Numbered from the stretch's first letter, positions 52,947-63,091 are shown. The stretch is DNA of 64,000 nucleotides from Bacillus sp. AFS055030 (GCF_002574545.1 NZ_NUGT01000079.1:2442-66441), one strand, 5' to 3'. Notes: generated from the letters alone by a model not told the origin. Translations and numbers: made by a program.

Positions 52947-54737
52947 ATGAAAAATAGTATAGTCCGTAAACTTTTTTTATCAATCACGTTATTATTAGTG
53001 ATTTTTTTATTAATTGTGTTTGTCGGTCAATCAATCTTTATGCAATCTTTTTATACGAATAAGAAAGTTAATATTGTAACACAAGAGCTAACACAATTTG
53101 CAAAAGATTATAAAAAGGGTAAATTTAACGACAATCAGTTTCAACAAGAACTATCAAAACTATTTTTGAAATATAATACAACTTTAGCGGTTTTAGATAA
53201 AAGAGGGATCCTAAAGGCTGAGAATAATTTTGATTTAACCGTTCTTACGAATGAAGGGAAAAGGGTATATGTTCCTTTAAATAATCTATTATATTCGGAT
53301 CAAATTGATCGTATTTTAGGACTCAATATTAAAGAAAATTCAAGGATTACAATCAGGGGCTATATTCAAGATGATTATTTTATTCCGCTTTATATAAAAA
53401 CGAATATGGGTGTGTGGCAAGAGGAAAATCAACCTGCTAACGCTGTTCAATTATCTACTAAAAATAGTCTACAAGAAATGGTGAATATTGAAATTAAAGG
53501 GAAAGTTGTTAATTTACATTTACCAATTGCTAATCAATATACGTATTCAGCTCAAATGAATTCATTAATGGGAGCTATTACTGATTGGACAAAGAGTAAT
53601 GAAGATTTTTCTACCTATACACAAGGAGATTTTCCTTTAATTTATCGTTACTTAGATAAAGTAAATGGATTAGAAAATAAAGTTTTTATATACCCAATTA
53701 GTACGAATAAAGGTTCAAAAGAAGTTATTTTTGCCATTACATCTTTACAACCAGTAAATGAAGCAATGTATGTGTTAAAAGATTTTTATATTTACGCATT
53801 TATTATTGCTTTATTATTAATCGTGATTGTTTCTTTTTACTATTCGAAATTGATTACGAAGCCGTTATTGAAAATGAACGCTGTAACAAATCAATTAGCA
53901 AAGTTAAATTTTAACGAGAAAATCGATATTCAATCAGATGATGAAATTGGACAATTATCAAAATCAATCAATTCATTATCCGAGAATTTAGCTTGTACAA
54001 TCGAAAATTTACAGCAGGCAAATTTAAAATTAATGAAGGATATTGAAAAAGAAAAGCAGCTAGAACGAATAAGAAAAGAGTTTATAAGTGGTGTTTCACA
54101 TGAGCTTAAAACTCCACTAAGTATTGTACAAAGTTACGCTGAAGGTTTAAAAGATGGATTAAATGTTGAAAAAAATGGTTATTATGCAGATGTAATTCTT
54201 GAAGAAGTTGATCGAATGAACGGTCTAGTGATCGATATGCTTGAACTATCCAAACTTCAATCGGGAACTTACACACTTAAAAATGAACCTTTCTTAATTG
54301 TGGATTGCATCGAAAATGTGATTATTCGCATGTTTGAAAATAGTCATAATCATTGTGATTTCAATTTTAATGTAGATGAAGATACGCTAGTAATAGGTGA
54401 AAAAAGAAAAATAGAACAAGTGCTCATTAACATCCTATCAAATGCAATCCATTATGGTAACAAAGATAGTGTCATAAAAATGAGTGTATTCGATGAAGAA
54501 GAATATGTAAATATCTCTATTTTTAATGAAGGAAATCCCATCCCTGCTGATAAAATTGATAAAATTTGGGATCGTTTCTATCGAATTGATGAATCGAGAA
54601 GTAGACATAATGGTGGAACAGGACTAGGTTTAGCAATCGTAAAAACAATCCTTAATTTACATCATTCAACTATAAAAGTTCATAATAAGGAAGATGGAGT
54701 TGAGTTTATTTTTAATTTGAAAAAATATTTAAATTAA
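52947..54737 (+). CDS. Sensor histidine kinase
   Basis: 596 residues. Membrane helix 1 about 8-30, a roughly 240-residue extracytoplasmic sensor domain, membrane helix 2 about 277-298 (FYIYAFIIALLLIVIVSF), HAMP about 300-355, then HisKA with His385 (ISGVSHELKTPLSIVQ) and the ATPase domain with NILSNAIHYGN, IWDRFYRID and GGTGLGLAIVKTIL. The large sensor domain is bigger than in CssS. Adjacent htrA points to a role in envelope protein stress, by analogy with CssRS; this is inference. Confidence 0.93.
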   Translation: MKNSIVRKLFLSITLLLVIFLLIVFVGQSIFMQSFYTNKKVNIVTQELTQFAKDYKKGKFNDNQFQQELSKLFLKYNTTLAVLDKRGILKAENNFDLTVLTNEGKRVYVPLNNLLYSDQIDRILGLNIKENSRITIRGYIQDDYFIPLYIKTNMGVWQEENQPANAVQLSTKNSLQEMVNIEIKGKVVNLHLPIANQYTYSAQMNSLMGAITDWTKSNEDFSTYTQGDFPLIYRYLDKVNGLENKVFIYPISTNKGSKEVIFAITSLQPVNEAMYVLKDFYIYAFIIALLLIVIVSFYYSKLITKPLLKMNAVTNQLAKLNFNEKIDIQSDDEIGQLSKSINSLSENLACTIENLQQANLKLMKDIEKEKQLERIRKEFISGVSHELKTPLSIVQSYAEGLKDGLNVEKNGYYADVILEEVDRMNGLVIDMLELSKLQSGTYTLKNEPFLIVDCIENVIIRMFENSHNHCDFNFNVDEDTLVIGEKRKIEQVLINILSNAIHYGNKDSVIKMSVFDEEEYVNISIFNEGNPIPADKIDKIWDRFYRIDESRSRHNGGTGLGLAIVKTILNLHHSTIKVHNKEDGVEFIFNLKKYLN

Positions 54738-54818
54738 ATCAAAAAGTTCACAGCAAATACACACGAGTGGGTTAAATTAATATCAAATAAAGTTACCTAC
54801 ATATTGGAGGAATGAATT

Positions 54819-56012
54819 ATGGGATATTATGATGAAACAGATTTACACGATGAAAATAATCATAAAAGACAAAAGAGAAGTAGACGTGGAGGGTATCCGC
54901 TCGTTACAGGTTTTATTGGAGCAATCATTGGAGCTGTAACGATTTCAATCGTATCCCCTGATGTTTTTAACTTAACAAATAAACCTGCAAACTTATCAAA
55001 TGATACAAATACAGTACCAACACAAGTTATTAATGTATCAAGGGATGAGTTAACAACTACCATCCAAAATGCTCGCAAATTTGTAGTAGGGGTTAATAAT
55101 TATCAATCTACAAACCCGTTTTCAATGGAAACTGAAGAAGCTGGATCTGGTTCTGGAGTTGTTTATAAAAAGGTAGGAAATAAAGCTTTAGTAGCTACAA
55201 ATAACCACGTTGTTGCAGGTGCAAAGCAATTAAAAGTAAAAATGGCAGATGGTCAATTAATTGATGCGAAACTTGTAGGAACTGATGAATTATTAGATTT
55301 AGCTGTTGTAGCAATTGATGCAAAATATGTTACAAATATCGCTAAATTAGGTGATTCAGAAAAAATTAACGTTGGTGAAACTGCTATTGCCATTGGAAAT
55401 CCACTTGGATTTTTAGAAAGTACTGTAACACAAGGAATTGTAAGTAGTAAAGCTCGTGAAATACCACAAGATATTGATGGAGACGGAGTTGCAGATTACC
55501 AAACCCAAGTAATTCAAACGGATGCTGCGATTAATCCTGGTAATAGTGGTGGTGCTTTAATCAATGCAAAAGGTGAAGTAATCGGAATTAATTCAAGCAA
55601 AATTTCCGAACAAGCAGTTGAAGGAATTGGATTTGCAATCCCAATGAATATTGCAAAACCAGCTTTAGATCAAATCGAAAAATTTGGTGAAGTGACTCGA
55701 CCTGTAATCGGTGTAGGGTTAAAATCACTTGATGAAATACCACAATTTAATATTGAAGAAACATTAAAATTACCTCGCTCAGTGACAAAAGGTGTAGTTG
55801 TTACACATGTTGATCCAAATACTCCTGCTGCGAAAATTGGAATGAAACAATTAGACGTTATTGTTGCACTTGATGACAAACCTGTAAGTGACGTAATTTC
55901 TGTTAGAGAATACCTCTATTCGCATAAAAAGGTTGGAGATAAATTAAAGATTTCTTATTACCGTGATGGTAAATTAACGAATTCAACATTAACATTAGCT
56001 TCTAGTCAATGA
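54819..56012 (+). CDS. htrA: HtrA/DegP-like serine protease with PDZ domain
   Basis: 397 residues. A basic cytoplasmic start, one membrane anchor (about 28-46), an S1C protease domain with the triad His130 (ATNNHVVAG), Asp160 (LLDLAVVAI) and Ser243 (NPGNSGGAL), and a C-terminal PDZ domain (about 295-390; VVVTHVDPNTPAAKIGM). It degrades misfolded secreted proteins at the membrane surface. TTGGAGGAA precedes the ATG. It follows the two-component genes by 81 bp. Confidence 0.95.
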   Translation: MGYYDETDLHDENNHKRQKRSRRGGYPLVTGFIGAIIGAVTISIVSPDVFNLTNKPANLSNDTNTVPTQVINVSRDELTTTIQNARKFVVGVNNYQSTNPFSMETEEAGSGSGVVYKKVGNKALVATNNHVVAGAKQLKVKMADGQLIDAKLVGTDELLDLAVVAIDAKYVTNIAKLGDSEKINVGETAIAIGNPLGFLESTVTQGIVSSKAREIPQDIDGDGVADYQTQVIQTDAAINPGNSGGALINAKGEVIGINSSKISEQAVEGIGFAIPMNIAKPALDQIEKFGEVTRPVIGVGLKSLDEIPQFNIEETLKLPRSVTKGVVVTHVDPNTPAAKIGMKQLDVIVALDDKPVSDVISVREYLYSHKKVGDKLKISYYRDGKLTNSTLTLASSQ

Positions 56013-56053
56013 TTGACAGGAAGTTGACTTTGGAAATATGATAAAAGAATAAT

Positions 56054-56086
56054 AAATAAGCGAAAAGTTAATCTTTTCGCTTATTT
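56054..56086 (+). terminator. htrA terminator
   Basis: AAATAAGCGAAAAG, loop TTAAT, CTTTTCGCTTATTT. Confidence 0.8.
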
Positions 56087-56110
56087 GCAAACAGAAAGGG
56101 TGATTAGTAA

Positions 56111-56521
56111 ATGAGTAAATACCCATCAAGAGAAGAAATTGGCAAAATTTTAAAATCAAGTAAAGTAATTGCAGTTGTTGGTCTATCAGGTGACCCGTCT
56201 AAAACGTCTTACATGGTTAGTAAGGCAATGCAAGATGCGGGATATAAAATTATTCCAGTAAATCCAACAGTCGATACTGTATTAGGAGAAAAAGCAGTAG
56301 CAAGTTTAACAGATATAAATGAAAAAGTTGATATTGTAAATGTTTTTAGAAGACCTGAACATCTATTACCTGTCGCACAAGAGTTTCTTAAAATTGATTG
56401 CGATGTTTTCTTTGCGCAACTTGGTATTGAAAACGAAGAAGCATATCAATTGTTAAAAGAAAATGGTAAAACGGTCATTATGGATCGTTGTATTAAAGTA
56501 GAGCATGCTATGACAAGATAG
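56111..56521 (+). CDS. yneT: CoA-binding domain protein YneT
   Basis: 136 residues, a Rossmann-like CoA-binding domain: KVIAVVGLSGDPSKTSYMVS at the N-terminus, YKIIPVNP, DIVNVFRRPEHL and the C-terminal VIMDRCIKVEH motif. The function is unknown. GAAAGGGTGA lies before the ATG. It precedes parE as in Bacillus. Confidence 0.92.
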   Translation: MSKYPSREEIGKILKSSKVIAVVGLSGDPSKTSYMVSKAMQDAGYKIIPVNPTVDTVLGEKAVASLTDINEKVDIVNVFRRPEHLLPVAQEFLKIDCDVFFAQLGIENEEAYQLLKENGKTVIMDRCIKVEHAMTR

Positions 56522-57050
56522 ACCGTTAAAAAAGCTCACTGGAACAGACTGGCGTACATACGCATTTTATTTTTTGCTTCGACTGGACCTAAGGTGCGCT
56601 ATTACCGCTTATGTAAATTGGCCGCATTACAAGCCTGCCATTCATAGAACGACAAGCACCTATCAGTTTGAACATCAAATTTTGAAATTTGTTTTAAATC
56701 TGGCTCACTGTTAATCAGTGAGTTTTTTTAACGGAAGATCGACCTAGAGCGTGCCGAATAAATGTACGGACATACATCAAGAGTAATAGTGAATTAAAAT
56801 ATCAGTTTGTAGAATCTGTTAAATTGAATTTTGTTAATTTCATTTGTCAATTTTCAGCATTAATTCTTCATTTTCTTGATTCTAAAATCTAGTTTTTTAT
56901 CGACTTGTCCTTTATTTTTTTTTATGTTCGACTTGTAAGTTAGGAAAAAAACCATTAACATGAACGATTAGAAGAAACATTTTATTTATAATATGATATA
57001 ATGGAACAGATGTTCTTATGTAAGTTTTTAGTTAGAAAGGAGAAATGGTG
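56522..57050. other. Intergenic region yneT-parE with a structured element
   Basis: The first 210 bp hold the hairpin-rich element listed separately; the remainder up to parE is AT-rich with TATAAT-like sequence near 56995 (ATATGATATAAT) that may be the parE promoter. No gene seen. Confidence 0.5.
56532..56731 (+). ncRNA. Candidate structured RNA or small dispersed repeat
   Basis: Richer in G+C than its neighbours and without an ORF. AGGTGC (56592-56597) can pair with GCACCT (56656-56661), enclosing a hairpin CTTATGTAA / TTACAAG; GCGT-ACAT-ACGC (56552-56563) is another hairpin. The element ends in a textbook terminator, CTCACTG, loop, CAGTGAG, T7 (56704-56729). It could be a small RNA or a Bacillus-type dispersed repeat; no known family was recognised. 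Confidence 0.35.
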
Positions 57051-59024
57051 TTGGCAAAGAATGAAACAACATATAACGAAGATGCGATACAGGTACTAGA
57101 AGGTTTAGAAGCTGTACGTAAACGACCTGGAATGTATATTGGCAGCACAGATAGTAGAGGTCTGCACCATTTAGTTTATGAAATCGTAGATAACTCTGTA
57201 GATGAAGCATTAGCTGGTCACGGGACTCAAATAGATGTGATTATTCATAAAGATAATAGCTTAAGCGTAAAAGACCATGGCCGTGGGATGCCTACTGGAA
57301 TGCACAAAATGGGGAAACCAACTCCAGAAATTATTTTAACTGTATTACACGCAGGTGGTAAATTTGGACAAGGCGGCTATAAAACAAGTGGTGGTCTTCA
57401 TGGTGTTGGTGCATCAGTAGTTAATGCTTTATCAGAATGGTTAACTGTTGAAATTCACCGTGAAGGATCTATTTACAAGCAACGTTTTGAAAATGGCGGT
57501 AAAGCAGTCACTTCTTTAGAAATCGTTGGTAAGACAAGACGAACTGGTACGACGATCCATTTTAAACCAGATCCAACTATTTTTAGCACTACAAATTTTA
57601 ATTTTGATACTTTATGCGAAAGACTTAGAGAGTCAGCATTTTTATTAAAAGGCTTAAAAATTACAATCAAAGATGAACGACATGATACCTTCGAAGAGTT
57701 TTATTATGAAAACGGTATCGAAGCATTTGTATCGTATTTAAACGAAGAAAAAGAAGCATTACATCCTGTCGTATTCTTTGAAGGAATACAAAATAAAATA
57801 GAGGTTGAATTCTCGTTCCAATTTAATGACGGATATTCGGAAACAATGCTTTCTTTTGTAAACAATGTACGTACAAAAGATGGTGGTACGCATGAAGTTG
57901 GTGCAAAAACCGCTTTAACAAGAGCATTTAATGAATATGCAAGAAAAGTGAACCTCTTAAAAGAAAAAGATAAAAATCTAGATGGAGCGGATATTCGAGA
58001 AGGATTAGCAGCAATTGTATCTGTACGAATTCCTGAAGAATTGCTTCAATTTGAAGGACAAACGAAAGGTAAATTAGGGACTAGTGAAGCAAGATCAGCT
58101 GTTGACTCTGTTGTTTCAGACCAGTTAGCCTATTTCCTGGAAGAAAATCCAGACATTGCGACTTCATTAGTAAAGAAATCTATTAAGGCTTTTCAAGCTA
58201 GAGAAGCTGCAAGAAAAGCACGTGAAGAAGCAAGAAGTGGTAAAAAGAGAAAACGCTCAGAAACTTCGTTAAGCGGTAAGCTTACACCTGCACAGTCACG
58301 TAATCCACAAAAAAATGAATTATACCTTGTTGAGGGTGATTCAGCTGGTGGTAGTGCAAAACAAGGTCGTGATCGACGTTTCCAAGCAATTCTACCTTTA
58401 CGTGGTAAGGTTATCAATACCGAGAAGGCAAAACTAGCAGACATCATGAAAAATGAAGAGATCAATACGATTATTCATGCGATTGGTGCTGGAGTTGGTA
58501 GTGACTTTGAAGTTGAAGATGTTAACTATGACAAAATTGTTATAATGACCGATGCTGATACTGATGGAGCGCATATTCAAGTACTTTTATTAACATTCTT
58601 TTACCGTTATATGAAGCCATTAGTAGAGGCTGGTAAAGTGTATATTGCCTTACCTCCTTTATTCAAAGTAAGTAAAGGTACCGGAAAAAAAGAAGTAATC
58701 GAATACGCATGGTCAGAAGTAGACCTACAAGATGCAATCAAAAAAGTTGGTAAAGGGTATATGATTCAACGTTACAAAGGTCTTGGTGAGATGAATGCTG
58801 ACCAACTTTGGGAAACAACGATGGATCCCGAAACGAGAACGCTTATTCGTGTGAAAATTGATGATGCAGCAAGAGCTGATCGTCGTGTAACGACATTAAT
58901 GGGTGATAAAGTTGAACCTAGACGTAAGTGGATTGAATCGAATGTAGTATTTGATTTAGACGAAGAGGATAAAATTTTAAACAATGAGCAAGTTGAAGTT
59001 GAATCAGAGGGGAGCGATATCTGA
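57051..59024 (+). CDS. parE: DNA topoisomerase IV subunit B (ParE/GrlB)
   Basis: 657 residues from TTG 57051, 8 nt after AAGGAG, which gives the usual MAKxE start; the ATG at 57045 is too close to the ribosome binding site. GHKL ATPase: EAVRKRPGMYIGSTD and DNSVDEALAG; TOPRIM: YLVEGDSAGGSAKQGRD and TDADTDGAHIQ. With ParC it decatenates chromosomes. The TOPRIM EGDSAGGSAKQ sequence is that of ParE rather than GyrB. Overlaps parC by one base (TGATG). Confidence 0.97.
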   Translation: MAKNETTYNEDAIQVLEGLEAVRKRPGMYIGSTDSRGLHHLVYEIVDNSVDEALAGHGTQIDVIIHKDNSLSVKDHGRGMPTGMHKMGKPTPEIILTVLHAGGKFGQGGYKTSGGLHGVGASVVNALSEWLTVEIHREGSIYKQRFENGGKAVTSLEIVGKTRRTGTTIHFKPDPTIFSTTNFNFDTLCERLRESAFLLKGLKITIKDERHDTFEEFYYENGIEAFVSYLNEEKEALHPVVFFEGIQNKIEVEFSFQFNDGYSETMLSFVNNVRTKDGGTHEVGAKTALTRAFNEYARKVNLLKEKDKNLDGADIREGLAAIVSVRIPEELLQFEGQTKGKLGTSEARSAVDSVVSDQLAYFLEENPDIATSLVKKSIKAFQAREAARKAREEARSGKKRKRSETSLSGKLTPAQSRNPQKNELYLVEGDSAGGSAKQGRDRRFQAILPLRGKVINTEKAKLADIMKNEEINTIIHAIGAGVGSDFEVEDVNYDKIVIMTDADTDGAHIQVLLLTFFYRYMKPLVEAGKVYIALPPLFKVSKGTGKKEVIEYAWSEVDLQDAIKKVGKGYMIQRYKGLGEMNADQLWETTMDPETRTLIRVKIDDAARADRRVTTLMGDKVEPRRKWIESNVVFDLDEEDKILNNEQVEVESEGSDI

Positions 59025-61456
59025 TGCAATCATCGGAAAAATTATATAATATCCCTTTAGAAGATATAATTGGTGACCGCTTTGGTCGATATAGTAAGTA
59101 TATTATTCAAGAACGTGCTTTACCTGACGCTCGTGACGGGTTAAAGCCAGTTCAACGTCGTATTTTATATTCAATGCATGTTGAAGGAAACACACAAGAT
59201 AAGCCTTACCGTAAATCTGCAAAAACAGTCGGAAATGTAATAGGTAATTACCATCCACATGGTGATACTTCTGTTTATGATGCGATGGTACGACTAAGTC
59301 AAGATTGGAAATTAAGAAACGTATTAATTCAAATGCATGGTAATAACGGTAGTATCGATGGAGATCCTCCAGCAGCAATGCGTTATACGGAAGCTAGGTT
59401 ATCAGCAATAGCAAGTGAATTATTGAGAGATATTGATAAAGAAACAGTTGATTTTGTGCCAAACTTTGATGATACGAGTATGGAGCCAGTTGTTTTACCA
59501 TCAATGTTTCCAAATTTATTAGTTAACGGTAGCACTGGAATATCTGCAGGATATGCAACTGAAATACCTTCGCACCACCTTGGAGAAGTAATCGATGCAA
59601 CGATTATGCGCATTGAAAATAAAAACTGTACAGTAGATGAATTAATGACTGTCATTCACGGTCCCGATTTTGCGACTGGAGGGATTATTCAAGGTAAAGA
59701 TGGTATTAAAAAAGCTTATGAAACAGGAAAAGGAAAAATCATTATTCGAAGCCGTGTTCATACCGAGGATTTACGTGGTGGAAAGCAGGCATTAATCATT
59801 ACTGAAATTCCTTCAGAAGTTAATAAAGCGAATTTAGTTAAGAAAATAGATGAGGTTCGTCTTGATCGAAAAGTTGATGGAATTACGGAAGTCCGTGATG
59901 AAACAGATCGTACTGGTCTACGTATTGTCATTGAACTAAAAAAAGATGCTAATAACGAAGCCATTTTAAATTACTTATATAAAAATACCGAGCTTCAAAT
60001 TCCTTATAACTTTAATATGGTTGCGATTTATAATCGCACACCTAAACAGATGTCATTACCAGCTATTCTTGATGCGTATATCGAACATCAAAAAGAAGTC
60101 ATAACAAATCGTACAAATTTTGATCTAAGAAAAGCAAAAGCTCGCGGTCATGTTGTAGAAGGTTTAATGAAGGCTTTATCTATTTTAGATGAAGTCATTA
60201 CAACAATCCGTTCTGCAAATGATAAACGCGATGCAAAAGATAAGTTAATTGCTCAATTTGAGTTTACTGAACAACAAGCAGAAGCGATTGTTATGTTACA
60301 GTTATATCGTTTAACAAATACTGATATTACTGCATTACAAGCAGAAGCAGATGAGTTAGATAAAAAAATTAAACAGCTTGAAGCTATTCTAAATAGTGAA
60401 GCAAAATTAATGTCAGTTATAAAAACAGATTTAAAGAAAATTAAGTTAAAATATGAAGACGACAGACGTTCGACAATTCAAGAAGAGATCGAGGAAATTA
60501 AAATTTCTAGAGAAGATATAATCGCTCAAGAAGACGTAATTGTCACGGTTACGAGTGAAGGATACGTTAAACGAACTAGTCCAAGATCTTATTCAGCTTC
60601 GAATGGTAAAGATTACGGTATGAAAGAAGGCGACCGTTTAATTTATCAAATAGAAAGTACAACGACAGATACACTTATTTTATTTACGTCAAAAGGTAAC
60701 TATTTATATTTACCAATTCATGAGATGCAGGATATTAGATGGAAAGATATGGGACAACATGTTGCTAATATTATTCCGATTGAACGAGACGAAGCAATTC
60801 TTTCAGCTACAGTCGTAAATAATTTTGAAGAAAATAAGGATTATATTTTATTTGTCACTAAAAATGGTGTTGTTAAACGGACAAGTATACAGCAATTAAA
60901 AGTACAACGATATTCAAAACCACTTGTCGGTATGTCAATTAAGGCTGATGATTCACTAATCTTTGCTGGTGTCACGTCAGAAACAGATCAAGTGTTATTA
61001 GCTACAAGTTTAGGCTACACATTGTTATTTAATATTGAAGAGATTAGTATTCAAGGCTTAAGAGCTGGTGGAGTTAAAGGAATTAACCTAAAGGAACATG
61101 ATTTTGTAGTTTCTGCAGACACAATTAGTAATGAAGTGAAAGAAATATTCTGTGCAACACATCGAGGGGCCATAAAAAAAATGAGACTCGATACGATCCC
61201 TCAAAGTTCTAGAGGTACACGCGGTGTTAAAGTCCTTCGAGATTTAAAAAATAATCCTCATTTATTAATTGGGGTATACGCAATTAATGAAAATGATATG
61301 TTTGCTCTACTAAGTAAATCTGGACAATTTGAGACAGTTGACCCAACTGATTTAAGAAATAGTGATCAATATAGTAATGGATCCTTTGTTATGGATACAG
61401 ATGATTCTGGTGAAATAAAGACAATCATTCGATATAAAAAAGAAGAAAATAGTTAA
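59024..61456 (+). CDS. parC: DNA topoisomerase IV subunit A (ParC/GrlA)
   Basis: 810 residues. DNA breakage-rejoining subunit with the active Tyr121 (AAMRYTEARLS) and the quinolone-region segment HPHGDTSVYDAMVRLSQDW (Ser and Asp positions are the common wild-type ones). The C-terminal beta-propeller (about 495-800) is complete. Its start is coupled to the parE stop. A strong terminator follows. Confidence 0.98.
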   Translation: MQSSEKLYNIPLEDIIGDRFGRYSKYIIQERALPDARDGLKPVQRRILYSMHVEGNTQDKPYRKSAKTVGNVIGNYHPHGDTSVYDAMVRLSQDWKLRNVLIQMHGNNGSIDGDPPAAMRYTEARLSAIASELLRDIDKETVDFVPNFDDTSMEPVVLPSMFPNLLVNGSTGISAGYATEIPSHHLGEVIDATIMRIENKNCTVDELMTVIHGPDFATGGIIQGKDGIKKAYETGKGKIIIRSRVHTEDLRGGKQALIITEIPSEVNKANLVKKIDEVRLDRKVDGITEVRDETDRTGLRIVIELKKDANNEAILNYLYKNTELQIPYNFNMVAIYNRTPKQMSLPAILDAYIEHQKEVITNRTNFDLRKAKARGHVVEGLMKALSILDEVITTIRSANDKRDAKDKLIAQFEFTEQQAEAIVMLQLYRLTNTDITALQAEADELDKKIKQLEAILNSEAKLMSVIKTDLKKIKLKYEDDRRSTIQEEIEEIKISREDIIAQEDVIVTVTSEGYVKRTSPRSYSASNGKDYGMKEGDRLIYQIESTTTDTLILFTSKGNYLYLPIHEMQDIRWKDMGQHVANIIPIERDEAILSATVVNNFEENKDYILFVTKNGVVKRTSIQQLKVQRYSKPLVGMSIKADDSLIFAGVTSETDQVLLATSLGYTLLFNIEEISIQGLRAGGVKGINLKEHDFVVSADTISNEVKEIFCATHRGAIKKMRLDTIPQSSRGTRGVKVLRDLKNNPHLLIGVYAINENDMFALLSKSGQFETVDPTDLRNSDQYSNGSFVMDTDDSGEIKTIIRYKKEENS

Positions 61457-61462
61457 AAACAG

Positions 61463-61495
61463 ACCTATTCCAAGTTTTTTGGAATAGGTTTTTTT
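61463..61495 (+). terminator. parC terminator
   Basis: ACCTATTCCAA, loop, TTGGAATAGGT, T run. Confidence 0.88.
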
Positions 61496-61773
61496 GTCGG
61501 ATTTGTCGAAAAATGTAAAATAATACTAGGAAAATATTATTTTAGGAGTATCCTAGTAAAATTGATTAAAATCCTTTAATTTTATATTTCGAAAATAAGG
61601 AAAAAAGGTTTTTGATAGTATTTTAATGGGAATAATTACCTAAAACAAAAGTAAATCGACAGAATTGTCGAAATTTTTTGAATCAAAAGAACTTGTCTAA
61701 CGAAAAAATATAGCTTACTATTTTCTTAAGAATTTTAAATTTTCAAAAAATAGGTTATTAAGGGGGAGTACAT
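61496..61773 (+). promoter_or_regulatory. livJ control region: promoter, Spo0A-like boxes, CodY-like box
   Basis: TTGTCT (61693-61698), 17 bp, TACTAT (61716-61721) is a good sigma-A promoter. Upstream are two exact Spo0A-box cores, TTTGTCGAAAA (61502-61512) and TGTCGAA (61666-61672), with an inverted TCGACA (61656-61661) beside the second. Downstream, AATTTTCAAAAAATA (61738-61752) matches 13 of 15 positions of the CodY box and lies just inside the transcript, as for roadblock repression by CodY. Confidence 0.5.
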
Positions 61774-62955
61774 ATGGTTTTAAAGAAGGGATTTGCTATT
61801 TTGGCATCAGTATCACTAACTGCGGGTATTTTAGCAGGCTGTGGTAATAGTAGTTCAAAAGATGGGAACCAAGTCATTAAAATTGCAACAAATACACCAT
61901 TATCTGGTAATAATGCAATTTTAGGTGAATCTATTAAACTTGGAGCTCAGCTTGCGTTAGAGGATCAAAAAGCAGAATTCAAAAAATTAGGCTTTGATTT
62001 AAAGATCGTGCCTTATGATGACCAAGGGGATCCAAAAAAAGGTGTAGCAAATGCTGAGCAATTAGCTGCAGACAATAAAATTCTTGGAGTTGTAGGACAT
62101 TTAAACTCTGGAGTAGCAATTCCATCGTCAGTAAAGTATGAGAAAGACCATATCGTAATGGTATCGCCTTCAAATACTGCAAATGAAGTAACTGATCGTG
62201 GATTAGGAGTAGTTAACCGAATTTGTGCTCGTGATGACTTCCAAGGTCCTGCAGGTGCAAATTTCGCTGTAAATACATTAAAAGCTAAAAATATTTTTAT
62301 CATTCAAGATAAAACACCTTACGGAACAGGTTTAGCAAATGAATTCAAAGCTGCGGCTGAGAAATTAGGCGCTAAAATTTTAGGTGAAGAAGGGATCTCA
62401 ATTGGAGATAAAGACTTTAACGGTGTACTAAATAATGCGATTGCGAAAAAGCCTGATTTAGTATTCTTTGGTGGACTTTATGCTGAAGGTGGAATTTTAT
62501 TAAAACAAGCTCGTGAAAAAGGATTAAACATCCCATTCATGGGTGGAGATGGAATGGACTCTTCAGGTCTAGTTGATATTGCTGGAGATGCTGTTAAAAA
62601 CTTCTACTACACTTCAGTTGCTGGTGATACGTTAAAAACAGATAAAGGTAAAGCTTTTGCTGACGCTTATAAAGCTAAATTTAATAAAAACATTGAGTCG
62701 TTCTCATCTTACGGATATGACTCTGCTGGTGTGTTATTAGAAGGACTAAAAAATGCGATCAACGATAACAAAGGAAAAACTCCTACTCGTGAACAAGTTG
62801 AAAAAGCAGTTCGTGCAGTCCAAGATTATGATGGAGTAGTAACGAAGGTGGGCTTTGACAACAAAGGGGACAACAAATACGCAAAAGTATTTATTTATAC
62901 GTTTAAAGAAGCTAAATATCCTGGTACTCAAGAAGGCGAAGTTACTAAACCATAA
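61774..62955 (+). CDS. livJ: Branched-chain amino acid ABC transporter, substrate-binding lipoprotein (LivJ-like)
   Basis: 393 residues. A lipoprotein signal peptide ends in the lipobox LAGCGN (Cys23). The mature part is a periplasmic-binding-protein-like type I fold (IKIATNTPLSGNNAILGESI, PYDDQGDPKKGVANAEQLAA, DKTPYGTGLANEFKAAAEKL). It should bind leucine, isoleucine or valine outside the membrane for the Liv permease. GGGGGAG precedes the ATG. livH follows after an internal hairpin that may lower downstream expression. Confidence 0.94.
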   Translation: MVLKKGFAILASVSLTAGILAGCGNSSSKDGNQVIKIATNTPLSGNNAILGESIKLGAQLALEDQKAEFKKLGFDLKIVPYDDQGDPKKGVANAEQLAADNKILGVVGHLNSGVAIPSSVKYEKDHIVMVSPSNTANEVTDRGLGVVNRICARDDFQGPAGANFAVNTLKAKNIFIIQDKTPYGTGLANEFKAAAEKLGAKILGEEGISIGDKDFNGVLNNAIAKKPDLVFFGGLYAEGGILLKQAREKGLNIPFMGGDGMDSSGLVDIAGDAVKNFYYTSVAGDTLKTDKGKAFADAYKAKFNKNIESFSSYGYDSAGVLLEGLKNAINDNKGKTPTREQVEKAVRAVQDYDGVVTKVGFDNKGDNKYAKVFIYTFKEAKYPGTQEGEVTKP

Positions 62956-62982
62956 TGTTAGAACTTTGCTAACCAGAAAAAG

Positions 62983-63018
62983 AAAAGAGTATCCCGTAAA
63001 AAACGAGATACTCTTTTT
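62983..63018 (+). terminator. Hairpin between livJ and livH
   Basis: AAAAGAGTATC ... GATACTCTTTTT with T tail. A partial terminator here is common in binding-protein operons, giving more livJ than permease transcript. Confidence 0.75.
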
Positions 63019-63091
63019 CTCTCAATAAGTTGAGAAAATTGTAAAATTTTGGAAATTGAAGTAATAAATTATATATAGGGGGTCTAAATAC

